From assembly GCF_016613415.1 (NCBI RefSeq), contig NZ_JACWCT010000186.1, positions 1 through 64,000 on the forward strand: DNA of 64,000 nucleotides, written 5' to 3'. Positions 51,489 to 60,702 of the stretch are shown here, in pieces (position 1 is the stretch's first letter; every line of letters starts with the position of its first letter). Below the pieces are notes generated by a model. The model had not been told where the DNA came from and did not search any database. It saw only the letters and a list, made by a program, of their open reading frames with translations. The position numbers and the translations under genes were made by a program. This DNA is from Methylobacterium ajmalii. Its GTDB lineage: Bacteria; Pseudomonadota; Alphaproteobacteria; Rhizobiales; Beijerinckiaceae.

Positions 51489-52358
51489 TCAGGCCGAGGC
51501 CGCGATCTCGGCCGCCAGGTTGCGGTAGGTGCGCAGCGGGCGGCCCAGGAGCGAGGTCAGGCGCTCGACGTCGCCGGCCTCCGGGACCATGCCGTCGGTC
51601 AGGAAGCGCTCGGCCATCAGGCGCATGTCGTAGGCCATCCAGCCCGGCATGAACTGCCGGAGGTTCTGCTCGAACCCGGCGGTGTCGTCGCCGCCGTAGG
51701 CGACCGGGCGGCCCAGCACCTCCGACCAGATCGCGGCCACGGCCTCGCCCGTCAGCGTCTCGGGCCCGACGACGTTGATCCGGTCCAGGAGAAGCGGCCC
51801 GTCAGCCCGCTCCCGGCGGATGAGTTCGAGAGCGGCGACCTCGCCGAGGTCGCGCGCGTCGACCATGGCCAAACCCCTGGCGCCGATGGGCATGGGGTAG
51901 ACGCCATGCTGGAGGACGACGTCCTTGACCGTCATCTCGTTGCTCATGAAGTAGGCGGGGCGCAGGATGGTGGCCTCGAAGCCCATCGCCTCGATCATCC
52001 GCTCGACGCCGAACTTGCCCGCGAAGTGGGGCACGTTCACGTAGACGTCGCTGTGGATCACCGACAGGTAGACGACCCGCTTGATGCCGGCCTCCCGGGC
52101 GACGTTGAGGGCAATCAGCGCCTGGGTGAATTCGTCGGGCACCACGGCGTTGAGCAGGAAGAGCGTGGAGACGCCCTGGAAGGCGCCGCGAAGGGCGTCG
52201 ACGTCGAGCAGGTCGCCCTGCGCCAGGGCCACGCCGGCCGGAAGTCCCGCCTTGGCCGGATCGCGGACGAGGGCACGCACGTCGGCGCCGCGCTTCGCGA
52301 GATTGTCGACGACATGGCGGCCGATGGTGCCGGTGGCGCCGGTGACGAGAATGGTCAT
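51489..52358 (-). CDS. NmrA-like NAD(P)-binding protein
   Basis: A 289-residue atypical short-chain dehydrogenase of the NmrA/HSCARG type. It begins MTILVTGATGTIGRHVVDNL and continues VRALVRDPAKAGLPAGVALA, with no YxxxK catalytic pair in the usual place (VVYLSVIHSDVYVNVPHFAG). Such proteins act as redox-sensing or quinone-reductase-like enzymes. ATG 52358 follows CGGAGAGA. It is divergent from a LysR gene 93-100 bp away, the classical arrangement for LysR-controlled expression. DUF1857 follows in the same direction. Confidence 0.88.
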   Translation of the reverse strand: MTILVTGATGTIGRHVVDNLAKRGADVRALVRDPAKAGLPAGVALAQGDLLDVDALRGAFQGVSTLFLLNAVVPDEFTQALIALNVAREAGIKRVVYLSVIHSDVYVNVPHFAGKFGVERMIEAMGFEATILRPAYFMSNEMTVKDVVLQHGVYPMPIGARGLAMVDARDLGEVAALELIRRERADGPLLLDRINVVGPETLTGEAVAAIWSEVLGRPVAYGGDDTAGFEQNLRQFMPGWMAYDMRLMAERFLTDGMVPEAGDVERLTSLLGRPLRTYRNLAAEIAASA

Positions 52359-52451
52359 GGGATCTCTCCGGGTTGCTGCTGTTGACAGGACGGAAATTAG
52401 CGATCCACGTTCGTACTTACAGACACTATATCTGGACGGTCCGTCTCGCTG

Positions 52452-53351
52452 GTGGAACGCATGGACCTTCTCGCCCTCGCCGACTTCAACCTCGTTGCCC
52501 GCCATGGCGGGTTCGGGCGCGCCGCTCGGGCGGCCGGACGCCCGAAGGCGACGCTGTCGCGCCGGGTCTCGGAACTGGAGGGCGCGCTTGCACTCCGTCT
52601 GTTCGAACGCGGCGCCCGCACGCTGACGCTCACCGAGGAGGGGCGGGCCCTCCACGAACGGACTGGGATGCTGCTGGCCGAGCTCGACGAGACCGCGGCG
52701 GCCATCGCCTCGGGCGGCGCGAAGCCGCGCGGCCGGCTGCGGGTGAGCGCGCCACTCCTGTTCTCGCAGGTGGCCATGGGAAAGCTCGCGGCCGAGTTCG
52801 CCGTGAAGCACCCGGAGGTCCGGCTGGAGGTCACGACGGATGACCGGGCCGTCGACATGGTCGAGGAGGGCTACGACCTCGTGATTCGGGTCAACCCGGA
52901 GACCGACGAAAGCCTGGTCGGCCGCGTCTTCCTGCGCGACCGGCTGGTCGTCGTGGCCAGTCCAGCCCTCGGGCAGCCTCGGGGCAACCGGCCCGTTCCG
53001 GCCGTGGTGCGCGGTCCGGGCGGTGGCGACAGCTGGAAGGTGAAGGTGCAGGACGGGACGCCGCGCATCCCGTTCGAGCCGGTCCTCAGGCTGTCGTCGA
53101 TGATCATGGTCCGCGACGCGGTCCGGGCCGGCGTCGGGGCCGCCTCGCTCCCCATCTCGCTCGTGAGCCACGACCTGGCCGCGGGCAGGCTGGTCCACTG
53201 GGGCGACGTCGAGGGGCCCGACATCGCGCTCTGGACACTGTACCCCTCCCGCCGGCTGCTCAGCGCCCGCGTCTCGGCGTTCCTCGACCACCTGAAGCAG
53301 GCGTTTCCGCAGGGCACGCCGGACGAGTTGGCGTCCTACATCGGCACGTGA
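52452..53351 (+). CDS. LysR-family transcriptional regulator
   Basis: A 299-residue regulator from GTG 52452 (an ATG three codons later is equally possible). The helix-turn-helix is DFNLVARHGGFGRAARAAGR followed by PKATLSRRVSELEGALALRL, and the rest is the periplasmic-binding-protein-like effector domain. The subgroup resembles regulators that control a divergent oxidoreductase in response to quinones or aldehydes. The 93-bp gap to the NmrA-like gene should hold its operator. Confidence 0.9.
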   Translation: MERMDLLALADFNLVARHGGFGRAARAAGRPKATLSRRVSELEGALALRLFERGARTLTLTEEGRALHERTGMLLAELDETAAAIASGGAKPRGRLRVSAPLLFSQVAMGKLAAEFAVKHPEVRLEVTTDDRAVDMVEEGYDLVIRVNPETDESLVGRVFLRDRLVVVASPALGQPRGNRPVPAVVRGPGGGDSWKVKVQDGTPRIPFEPVLRLSSMIMVRDAVRAGVGAASLPISLVSHDLAAGRLVHWGDVEGPDIALWTLYPSRRLLSARVSAFLDHLKQAFPQGTPDELASYIGT

Positions 53352-53494
53352 GTACGGGCCGGCGCCCCGAAGCCTGCGCGTCATCGAAGGTGCGGCGGGC
53401 GTCCTCGATCAGCGGCTCGCGCTCGCGTAATCAGCCCGTGAAGCTCTTCCAGGGTTGGCAGCCAACGTGCGCCAGCCGTCTCGCATGTGGAACG

Positions 53495-53511
53495 GTACGT
53501 CTATATCGTAC
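53495..53511. promoter_or_regulatory. Inverted repeat GTACG-N7-CGTAC
   Basis: The perfect inverted repeat GTACG TCTATAT CGTAC lies about 70 bp before the frameshifted NAD(P)-binding gene, where an operator would be. A related AACGTACGAT occurs before the epimerase-like gene at 49905. It is probably a regulator binding site, though which regulator is not evident. Confidence 0.35.
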
Positions 53512-53580
53512 GACTATTCGCCCATTCACGGATCGCTAGCTTTGGCCTCGTGAGAAGCAGCCAGCTTCCCGGAGGCAGCC

Positions 53581-54236
53581 ATGCAAACCGTATCGAGCGA
53601 ACCCCGACCGAAGATCCTGGTTCTCGGCGCCACCGGCGGGACGGGCAGGCGGATCGTCGCCCAGGCCCGGCACGCGGCTTCGACGTGACGGCGTTGGTGC
53701 GCTCACCTGGGAAGGCAGACGTCCTCCCTGGTGCCAGGCTGGCGGTGGGCGACGCCCGCGACCCGAAGGTGCTGCGAGAGGCTCTGAGGGGGCGGGACGC
53801 GGTGGTGAGCGCGCTAGGCACGCCGGCAAGCCCGTTCCGGCAGGTGACGCTCCTGTCCGAGGTCACCCGTACCCTGGTCGACGCCATGAAGGCCGAGGGA
53901 GTTGCGCGCCTCGTCGCGATCACGGGAATCGGTGCGGGTGACAGTCGGGGGCACGGCGGCTTCGCTTTCGACCGCCTGATCTTCCCGCTGCTCCTACGCC
54001 ACGTCTACGCCGACAAGGACCGCCAGGAGGCCATCGTCAGGCGGAGCGGCCTCGACTGGGTGCTCGTCCGTCCCGCCGTCCTGAGCGATAAGGCCGGCCG
54101 TGGCGCCGTCCGGGCGCTCACCGACCTGTCAGGCTTCCATGGCGGGAGCATCACCCGCGAGGACGTCGCGCGCTTTGTGCTCGACCAAGTCGATGCCGAC
54201 GCGTGGCTCGGTCGAACCCCCTTGATCACCTGGTGA
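53581..54236 (+). pseudogene. NAD(P)H-binding oxidoreductase, one-base frameshift
   Basis: ATG 53581 begins KILVLGATGGTGRRIVAQAR, a Rossmann start. One base appears missing near 53676: the other frame then supplies RGFDVTALVRSPGKADVLPG, AVVSALGTPASPFRQVTLLS and SGLDWVLVRPAVLSDKAGRG through TGA 54236. Inserting a G (GCCCGGGCA) restores a protein of about 218 residues of the NmrA/SDR-a5-like NAD(P)H-binding family. Whether the deletion is real or an assembly error cannot be decided here. A palindrome lies upstream. It converges on another frameshifted dehydrogenase. Confidence 0.8.
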
Positions 54237-54260
54237 GCGCGTATGCGAGCCGACGCCGCC

Positions 54261-55012
54261 TCAGGCGGCGCGACCGGCCAGGACGACGGCATCGGCGCCG
54301 GCGGGCAGGCTGATCGGGCAGGCCGGGTCGGTCACGGCGCGCCAGACCGCCTCGGCCACGTCGAAGGGGCGTGTCACCTCGGTCTCGGGCTGCTGCTGCC
54401 ATGACGCGAAGACCTTCTGCACCAGGTCGGCATAGGGCTCGGGGAAGCCCCCCGTCATGCGGGACCGTGCGCTCTGCCCGAAGGCCGTCTCCGGCGCCCG
54501 TCCGGGGATGACGAGCCTCGCCCGCACGCCGAACGGCTCCAGCTCCAGGGCCAGGGATTCCGTGAAGGCGTTCACCGCGGCCTTGCTCGCCGTGTAGACG
54601 GAGAGCAGGTGCAGGGGCTTCTGGGTGACGCTCGAAGAGACGTTCACGACGACGCCAGCCCTGCGCTCCCGGAACTGCGGCAGCACCGCCTGGGTCATGG
54701 CGAACGTTCCGAACGTGTTCGTCTCGAAGATCTCGCGCACGACGTCCATCGGCGTGCCTTCAAGTGCGTTCAGCCAGCCGATGCCGGCGTTGTTGACCAG
54801 GACGTCGATGGGCCCGGCGGCCTCGACGGCTTGGCGGATGCTCGCCGCGTCGGTGACGTCGAGGGCGAGCACGCGCAGGCGATCGGTGGCGGGCAGGTTC
54901 ACCTCGCGCGGCGTGCGCATGGTGGCCACCACGTTCCACCCCCGGTCTAGGAAGAGGCGGGCGGTCTCAAACCGAACCCGGACGAGCAGCCGGTGATCAG
55001 GACGGTTTGCAT
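54261..55012 (-). pseudogene. Short-chain dehydrogenase, one-base frameshift
   Basis: ATG 55012 starts MQTVLITGCSSGFG, the TGxxxGxG cofactor motif. One base is missing right after (GGTTTGAGACC for GGTTTCGAGACC), and the other frame continues FETARLFLDRGWNVVATMRT, LVNNAGIGWLNALEGTPMDV, and the catalytic serine and YxxxK in VVVNVSSSVTQKPLHLLSVY with TASKAAV, then TGA at 54261. The enzyme would be a complete classical SDR of about 250 residues but for the missing C. A divergent AraC-type gene lies 95 bp upstream and probably regulates it. Confidence 0.85.
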
Positions 55013-55107
55013 GTCGGCTCCAACAAGTTGTGACCGTCGTTGGATAGATCCGGCCTGCGGGACGGGCTACAATCGCACGTCCCGATCTTATTAGCGTCAG
55101 TCCGGAA

Positions 55108-56019
55108 ATGGCCGATCCGCTCGCCGATGTCGTCACCCTCCTCCGGCCGAGCGCCGCGTTCTCCAAGTCCGTGAGCGGCTCGGGCCCGTGGCGCGTTCGC
55201 CGGGCGGAGCACGGTCGTCCGTTTTACTGCGCCGTCCTTGATGGATCCTGCGGCCTGGCGGTCCGGGGGCGTGACAGGGTGATCCTGGAGCCGGGGGACT
55301 TTGTCCTCGTCCCGGCCGCGGACGCGTTCGAGATGTCGAGCCCCACGCCCCCGACCGAAGGCTCCGAGACGATGCCGGTCGAGATGCGGCCCGGCGAGTT
55401 CCGGATCGGGCATGAGGATGGGCCGGCGGACGTCCGGCTGCTCGTCGGCTACTGCACCTTCGGCTCGCCCGATGCTGGGCTGCTGGTGTCGCTCCTGCCG
55501 AGCCTCGTCGAGGTCCGGGGCCAGACCAGGCTCGCCTCCCTCGTGCACCTCGTCGGCGAGGAGGCGCGCCAGCGCAGGCCCGCGCGCGACCTCATCCTGA
55601 CGCGGCTGCTGGAGGTCATGCTGATCGAGGCACTGCGCTCCATGAACGGTCCCGCGACGTCGCCGGGCCTCGTGCGGGGGCTCGGCGACGAGCGCCTGGC
55701 CGCGGCCCTGCGCAGGATGCACGAGCGACCGACCGCGTCATGGACCGTCGCGCGCATGGCGCAGGAGGCGGGGCTCTCGCGCTCCGTGTTCTTCGAGCGG
55801 TTCAGGCGAGCGGTCGGGGTCGCGCCGATGGAGTACCTCCTCGACTGGCGGATGGTCCTGGCGAAGGACCTCCTGCGTCGCGAGGGCGGCGGCGTCGCCG
55901 AGGTGGCCGCGCGGGTAGGCTACGGCTCCGCGAGCACGTTCAGCGTGGCGTTCTCCCGCCATGTGGGCCTTCCGCCGGCCGCGTATGCGCGGGAGCGAGG
56001 CGTTCGCGAAGTCGCATGA
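55108..56019 (+). CDS. AraC-family transcriptional regulator
   Basis: A 303-residue regulator with an N-terminal cupin-type sensor (residues 15-170, AVLDGSCGLAVRGRDRVILE, GDFVLVPAADAFEM) and a C-terminal pair of helix-turn-helices (WTVARMAQEAGLSRSVFFER, VAEVAARVGYGSASTFSVAF). This cupin_6/HTH_18 combination often controls a divergent oxidoreductase, and the divergent neighbour here is a short-chain dehydrogenase. It is complete. Confidence 0.9.
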   Translation: MADPLADVVTLLRPSAAFSKSVSGSGPWRVRRAEHGRPFYCAVLDGSCGLAVRGRDRVILEPGDFVLVPAADAFEMSSPTPPTEGSETMPVEMRPGEFRIGHEDGPADVRLLVGYCTFGSPDAGLLVSLLPSLVEVRGQTRLASLVHLVGEEARQRRPARDLILTRLLEVMLIEALRSMNGPATSPGLVRGLGDERLAAALRRMHERPTASWTVARMAQEAGLSRSVFFERFRRAVGVAPMEYLLDWRMVLAKDLLRREGGGVAEVAARVGYGSASTFSVAFSRHVGLPPAAYARERGVREVA

Positions 56020-56223
56020 CAAGGCGGGCCGCGACCGGACCGGGAACACGCCCAACCGCCACGAGCCGTCGGCCGGCGGTCGCGGGTCAGGCTTGCGACC
56101 GCGCCCGGTCGAAGAGCGTCCCGCCTCCGTCGTTGATGACCCCCGGCGTAGCTCGCGCGGAACACCGGCCGACGCAGCCGCTTTGCCATCCGGTCGGGGC
56201 ATCTCGGGCAAGGGGCGGCGAAC

Positions 56224-56697
56224 ATGCGGGAATACGGGGCCTCGTTCGGCATCGGGTTCGTGGCGGGGATGCGCAGCATGTCCGCCTGCGCCGCGCTGAC
56301 GTGGGCGGCATCGCAGGGCCGGACGCGCGGCGACTTCATCCCCGCCGGTCCGGGCGCGCGGGCTCTTGCCACGACGGCCGCCGCGGCCGAGATGGCCGGC
56401 GACAAGATGCCGTTCGCACCCGACCGCCGCATCCCGCCTTCGTTCGCGCTCCGGCTCGCCATCGGCGCGGTCGGTGGCTGGGTCCTGGCCGGCCGGCGTG
56501 CCTCGCCCGAGTACGGCGCACTGGCCGGCGTCGCCGGCGCGGTCGCGGGCACGCTCCTCGGGCGAGGCGCCCGGGGCGGGGACTCGCGGACATCTACAGG
56601 ACGAGCCCGGGGCCTTGCCGAGGACGCCGTCGCCGTCGGCCTCGCCGCTTTGGTGGTCGCATCGGCGGAGACGAAAAGGCACCGGTCATCGCCGTGA
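56224..56697 (+). CDS. DUF4126-like membrane protein
   Basis: A 157-residue membrane protein from ATG 56224. It starts GASFGIGFVAGMRSMSACAA, followed by LTWAAS, the hallmark of the DUF4126 group, and contains two or three further hydrophobic stretches (LRLAIGAVGGWVLAG, YGALAGVAGAVAGTLLGRGA, LAEDAVAVGLAALVVASA). Function of the family is unknown. It stands alone after the AraC gene, separated by about 200 bases without features. Confidence 0.75.
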   Translation: MREYGASFGIGFVAGMRSMSACAALTWAASQGRTRGDFIPAGPGARALATTAAAAEMAGDKMPFAPDRRIPPSFALRLAIGAVGGWVLAGRRASPEYGALAGVAGAVAGTLLGRGARGGDSRTSTGRARGLAEDAVAVGLAALVVASAETKRHRSSP

Positions 56698-56824
56698 GGC
56701 GGCCTGGCGCCGGCTCAAGCGTATCGAGCGGCGTCGGCTTACCAAGTGGATCACATCGGCTTCGCGCAGCATGCGTTGGAGCCACATGCTGCGCGTCGCG
56801 GGACCCCGAGGGTTGGTCGGTCGC

Positions 56825-57301
56825 TCAGGCGCCCATGATCGTGGCGGCGATCTCGTTGTGCCGCTCGTCGGCCGCCTTGGCCTCGTCGAGGGAGGTTTGC
56901 ATCGCTGGCGCCGTTCCGCTCAAGCCGGCCTGCTCGGCGTAGGCGCGGATCGTGCCGAAAGCCGTGATCCAGTAGTGCAGTGCGAGCTGGCCGGTGGCGA
57001 TGATGCCGAGGTCGCGCGAATCGTCATCGGGCGCCTGCTGGCGGATCTGGCGGCTGACCTCGTAGAGGCCTTCCAGCACCGGGTTCTTCTGCTCGCCGCT
57101 GCCGCCCGCCTCCTGCAGGGCCTGGTCGATGCGTTGCGCCCATTGCTGCGAAGTCTGGTTGCCCTGCTCCAGGGCCGCCTTGAGGTCGGGATGGTGGGCG
57201 TCGTGCCGGATCTCGTCGGTGGCCTGCGCGGCGACCTTGCCGCCGTTCTTCATGGCAGCGAGCTCTTGGGCCACGAGCGTCTTGAGAGCGTCGTTGTTCA
57301 T
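56825..57301 (-). CDS. DUF892 (YciE/YciF-type) ferritin-like protein
   Basis: A 158-residue four-helix protein. The helix pattern LVAQELAAMKNGGKVAA, HPDLKAALEQGNQTSQQWAQ, GLYEVSRQIRQQAPDD and HYWITAFGTIRAYAEQAGLS, followed by TSLDEAKAADERHNEIA, matches the YciE/YciF family with its di-iron E...E-x-x-H positions. Such proteins are induced by general stress, often next to catalase or plasticity genes. The ATG at 57301 follows CCGGAGGA. It seems complete. Confidence 0.8.
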   Translation of the reverse strand: MNNDALKTLVAQELAAMKNGGKVAAQATDEIRHDAHHPDLKAALEQGNQTSQQWAQRIDQALQEAGGSGEQKNPVLEGLYEVSRQIRQQAPDDDSRDLGIIATGQLALHYWITAFGTIRAYAEQAGLSGTAPAMQTSLDEAKAADERHNEIAATIMGA

Positions 57302-57568
57302 CGTCGTCCTCCGGGTGGGAGCGTCGACGCAGGATGCGGCCGACACCACGGAGAACGCCCAAAAAGCAAGCTGCACCTCGTGTGCGACGATAAATGTCAG
57401 TTGCTTTATGATAACCGGCTGAATTCAGCCAGGTATTGGTTGGGATTGGCGCTTGCACTTACCATCAAGATCAGAAAAGCATTAGAATTCAAACAACCAG
57501 GCTGGCCGTTGAGCGCGGCCATTGCTGGGACAGTGTAAGTCAGAGATAGGCATGACCCGGCGCTTCCG
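57302..57568. other. Intergenic stretch
   Basis: About 270 bases, with a locally AT-rich part at 57370-57490 that likely includes the DUF892 gene promoter. No gene is supported. Confidence 0.4.
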
Positions 57569-57766
57569 TCGCACGAACAGCGTGCGGTAGACGTCCGACG
57601 TCGAACGGTCGAGCGGCCGTAGCTCCAACGCTGCGGGAAGGGTCGCTTTGGGCGCCGGGGAAGGCGCTGCCAACATTTCAGGGCTGATGACCACGGTGGC
57701 GATGTGGCCCGCGGGCACCGCCGAGTAGCCGTCAGGCAAGGTCGTGGCGGTCGGGATGGGCTGCAT
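57569..57766 (-). pseudogene. GNAT acetyltransferase N-terminal relic
   Basis: From ATG 57766 the frame reads MQPIPTATTLPDGYSAVPAG, a proline/alanine-rich linker and LELRPLDRSTSDVYRTLFV. Acetyltransferases of this type begin the fold with 'LELRxLDRxDxxxYRxLFRxVGExWLWFSR'; here the similarity stops after YRTLFV and a short unrelated tail (RRKRRVMPISDLHCP) follows. Only the first strand remains, so it is a truncated relic. The identification rests on a short match. Confidence 0.4.
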
Positions 57767-57898
57767 CGGCCCCTACGGCAAGTGGATGAGCGACCGCGGT
57801 CAAAGCGGGACCGGAGCGTCCGTCGAGAACATCTGGATGGGATGACTACCTCGGTCCCGCAACGGCCCGGTCGGGGTCGGAAGCGGCGGTTCGCTGCG

Positions 57899-59107
57899 CT
57901 AATCGGCGGTGGCGGGCCGCGGCTCGCTTCGCGCCCTCCGGTGGGTGAAGCCGACCAACGAAGTCACGGCCAGCATCATGCCCGCGACGGCCGCCAGGGT
58001 CACCGGGAGGGACGCCACTGTCAGGACCGCGCTGGCCAGGATGATGCCGACCGAGTTCGCCGTGCGCAGGAGGGCGAACGCCTCGGCACGCCTGTGCGCC
58101 GGGGCGAGCGCGTCGAACACGAGCGAGTAGTAGGTACCCAGGGGTGCCAGGACGAAGCCCATCAGCACGGCGCCGGCCACGGTCAGGGCGAGGGACGCAT
58201 CGAGGGCCGCGAGCAGCGAGCCGACCGTCATCACCGACAACTGGGCCAGGACGGATGTGCGGGAAGCCTTCAGATTCCGGACGCTGACCCACACGCCGCC
58301 CGCCACGGAGGCCAGGCACAGGGGGACCGTGAACAGGATGGCCATCGCCGGTTCGTGGCCGAAGCTCAGCGCGAGGGCGACGGCCCCGATCTCGATGGCC
58401 GCCACCGCGGCGCCGCCCGCGGTCGCGCACAGCAGCCAAAGCAGCATGGGAGCGCTGACGACCGAACCACCGGTCTCCGGCGCGTCACCGGCGCATGCCT
58501 CTCCTGCGGAGGGAACCAGGAGAGCCGGAACGGCGCCCAGCACCGCGATGGTGGCAACCGCGAAGGCTGGGGAGACAGTGCCCACCACCGACGCCAGGAC
58601 CGGGGCCAGCACGAAGGTCACCTCGTTGAGCGTGGCCGCGATCCCGAGGGCGCGCGGCAACCGAGCCTCGGGCGTCAACCGGTTGAGCGTGGAGCGCAGG
58701 TACCCGTAGGCCGCGCCGTTGACCGATCCCGAGACCGCCGCGCAGGCGACGAGCCACGGCAGCGCCACCTCGCGCGAGACCAGGACGGCCATGCAGCCTA
58801 GCGCGAGCGTGCGGATGCCGACCAGGATCCTGAGGAACGCCGCCGCGCGCATGGCCGTGCCGAGCCGGGCGACGGGCACGGCGCCGACGACCTGCGCGAG
58901 CGTCATGGCAAGGACAATGGCTGCCCCGCCGCTGGCGTCCCCGGTCAGGCCCAGTGCGACCAGCGAGAACGCGACCGGAGCTGCCGCCTGCAGGACGCCC
59001 ATGGCGGCGGCGGAGACGAACCAGCGCAGGAGGGCCAGGCCGTCCGGCGGCGTCTGGGTGGCGATGGCGTCGGCGCGGGAGACGGGGGCGTGAAGTCGTT
59101 CGGTCAT
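57899..59107 (-). CDS. MFS transporter (efflux type)
   Basis: A 402-residue transporter from ATG 59107 with twelve hydrophobic segments, complete. The N-terminal half shows VLAMTLAQVVGAVPVARLGT and AAVSGSVNGAAYGYLRSTLN; the C-terminal half has LGTYYSLVFDALAPAHRRAE. The pattern fits sugar-efflux/multidrug-type MFS rather than importers, but the drug or metabolite is unknown. A long GC inverted repeat at 59179-59217 and a DoxX gene lie upstream on the same strand. Confidence 0.85.
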   Translation of the reverse strand: MTERLHAPVSRADAIATQTPPDGLALLRWFVSAAAMGVLQAAAPVAFSLVALGLTGDASGGAAIVLAMTLAQVVGAVPVARLGTAMRAAAFLRILVGIRTLALGCMAVLVSREVALPWLVACAAVSGSVNGAAYGYLRSTLNRLTPEARLPRALGIAATLNEVTFVLAPVLASVVGTVSPAFAVATIAVLGAVPALLVPSAGEACAGDAPETGGSVVSAPMLLWLLCATAGGAAVAAIEIGAVALALSFGHEPAMAILFTVPLCLASVAGGVWVSVRNLKASRTSVLAQLSVMTVGSLLAALDASLALTVAGAVLMGFVLAPLGTYYSLVFDALAPAHRRAEAFALLRTANSVGIILASAVLTVASLPVTLAAVAGMMLAVTSLVGFTHRRARSEPRPATAD

Positions 59108-59178
59108 CGAGAGCCGGGATGCCGCGGCACCATGAACGTATTTCCTTTCCGGCGCCGCGAAGCGTTGCCGAGGGCGGG

Positions 59179-59217
59179 ACAAGCGAGGGCGCCGCGAACC
59201 GGTCGCGGCGCTCTTGT
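59179..59217. terminator. Long inverted repeat between DoxX and MFS genes
   Basis: ACAAG (59179) and GCGCCGCGA (59189-59197) pair with TCGCGGCGC (59203-59211) and CTTGT (59213-59217) across a five-base loop. The 9-bp GC core is perfect. It lies 25 bp past the DoxX stop, so it likely ends that transcript; the tail is not T-rich. Confidence 0.5.
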
Positions 59218-59242
59218 CGTTAGGTCCGGTTGCCGGACGAGG

Positions 59243-59695
59243 CTACGCTGCCTGTCGGGCCGCAAGAGGTTGCGCCTTCGGGAACCGCCCGAGGGCATCC
59301 GGATGGCCGAGGGCGTTCGAGAGCGCGAGCGCGCCGTTGCCCAACAGGGCCTGCGCGGCGAGCGCCAGGGCCCAGAACGCCGGGTACTCCCAGCCGCCCT
59401 TGGTGAACAGCCAGCCGTTGCCGGAGTGGGCCCAGGTCGCGCCGAGCAGGACCGGGAGCGCGGCGAGCGCGGCGTAGCGGGTCTGCAGGCCCAGGACCAG
59501 CATCAGCCCGGTCACGGCCTCGACGGCCATGACGGCCCAGGCGAGCGGGCCGGGCAGGCCGAGCTTGTCGAAGAACGCCGAGGCCCCGTCCATGCCGAAG
59601 ACGAAGGGTTTGAGATACGGGCCGTGGGCGATGAGGGCGAAGCCGAGCGTCACGCGGAGCAGCGTCGTGCCGTAGGCGGCGGGGGTTTGGGTCAT
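59243..59695 (-). CDS. DoxX-family membrane protein
   Basis: A 150-residue protein with four membrane helices: LLRVTLGFALIAHGPYLKPF, LAWAVMAVEAVTGLMLVLGL, YAALAALPVLLGATWAHSGN and FWALALAAQALLGNGALAL. The GWLFTKGGWEYP segment before the last helix is characteristic of DoxX proteins. Members take part in thiosulphate:quinone oxidoreductase or in membrane redox stress protection. It is divergent from a LysR gene about 80 bp away, which is likely its regulator. Confidence 0.88.
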   Translation of the reverse strand: MTQTPAAYGTTLLRVTLGFALIAHGPYLKPFVFGMDGASAFFDKLGLPGPLAWAVMAVEAVTGLMLVLGLQTRYAALAALPVLLGATWAHSGNGWLFTKGGWEYPAFWALALAAQALLGNGALALSNALGHPDALGRFPKAQPLAARQAA

Positions 59696-59777
59696 GTCTC
59701 GGCTCCCGATGGAGAATTGTCTCGCTTGCGCACCGTCATGATGTACCCTGTGCTCTGACGCATGGGGAGTTGCGAGT

Positions 59778-60686
59778 TTGCCGATATCATCCGCGGAAAT
59801 GCACAGGGGCGACTGGGACGACCTTCGCTACGTGCTGGCCGTCGCGCAGGCCGGGTCGCTCGCGGCCGCGGCGCGCGCCCTGGGGGTCAACCACTCGACG
59901 GTGCTCCGCCGCCTCGGCGCCTACGAGACCCGCCTGGGCGTGCGGCTGTTCGACCGCCATCCCTGGGGCTACGTCCCGACGGCGGCCGGCGAGGAGATGG
60001 TGCGGGGCCTCGCCGCCGTCGACGGGGTCATCCACGACGTCGAGCGCCGCGCGGCCGGGCTCGACCGCAGGCTCACCGGCACGGTGCGCCTTTCGACCAC
60101 GGACACGCTCGTCGCCTCGGTCCTGCCGCGGGCGCTGGCATCGGTGCGGGCGGCGCACCCCGGCATCACGCTGGAGGTGTCGACCGCGAACGCCTTCGCC
60201 GTCCTAACCCGGCGCGAGGCGGACATCGCGCTGCGGCCGACCCCCAAGTCGCCGCCCGAGAGCCTGATCGGCCGGCAACTCGCGGTCGTCCCCTACGCGG
60301 TCTACGGTGCGCCGGCCTATCTGGACGGACGCCCGCCGGACACCGCCCTCGCGGACCACGCGTGGCTCCGGCCCGACGCCTCTCTGCAAGACACCGCCGC
60401 CGCCCGATGGCTGCGGGCAAACCTGCTGGACTGCGAGCCGGTGCTCCGGGCCGACACGTTCGTCGCCCTGCGCGACCTGGCGCGCGCGGGCATCGGCCTC
60501 GCCCTGCTCCCCTGCTACCTCGGCGAGGCCTCCGAGGGACTCGTGCGCCTGCCGGGCAGCGACGTCCTCGACCTCGCCTCGACGCTCTGGGTGCTGACCC
60601 ACGAGGACCTGCGCCGGGTCGCGCGGGTCGATGCCGTGGTGACGGCGCTGGTCGAGGGCCTCGCGACCGCCCGCTGGTCGCCTTGA
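59778..60686 (+). CDS. LysR-family transcriptional regulator
   Basis: A 302-residue regulator from TTG 59778; ATG 59799 (MHRGDWDDLRYVLAVAQAGS) is equally plausible and would shorten it by seven residues. The helix-turn-helix is SLAAAARALGVNHSTVLRRL, followed by the effector domain from residue 95. The 'DWDDLRYVLAVA..GSLAAAARALGVNHSTVLRRL' type regulates divergent DoxX or oxidoreductase genes in other genomes (general knowledge). The DoxX gene is divergent here. It is complete. Confidence 0.9.
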   Translation: MPISSAEMHRGDWDDLRYVLAVAQAGSLAAAARALGVNHSTVLRRLGAYETRLGVRLFDRHPWGYVPTAAGEEMVRGLAAVDGVIHDVERRAAGLDRRLTGTVRLSTTDTLVASVLPRALASVRAAHPGITLEVSTANAFAVLTRREADIALRPTPKSPPESLIGRQLAVVPYAVYGAPAYLDGRPPDTALADHAWLRPDASLQDTAAARWLRANLLDCEPVLRADTFVALRDLARAGIGLALLPCYLGEASEGLVRLPGSDVLDLASTLWVLTHEDLRRVARVDAVVTALVEGLATARWSP

Positions 60687-60702
60687 GCGGGCGCCGCCGT
60701 GT

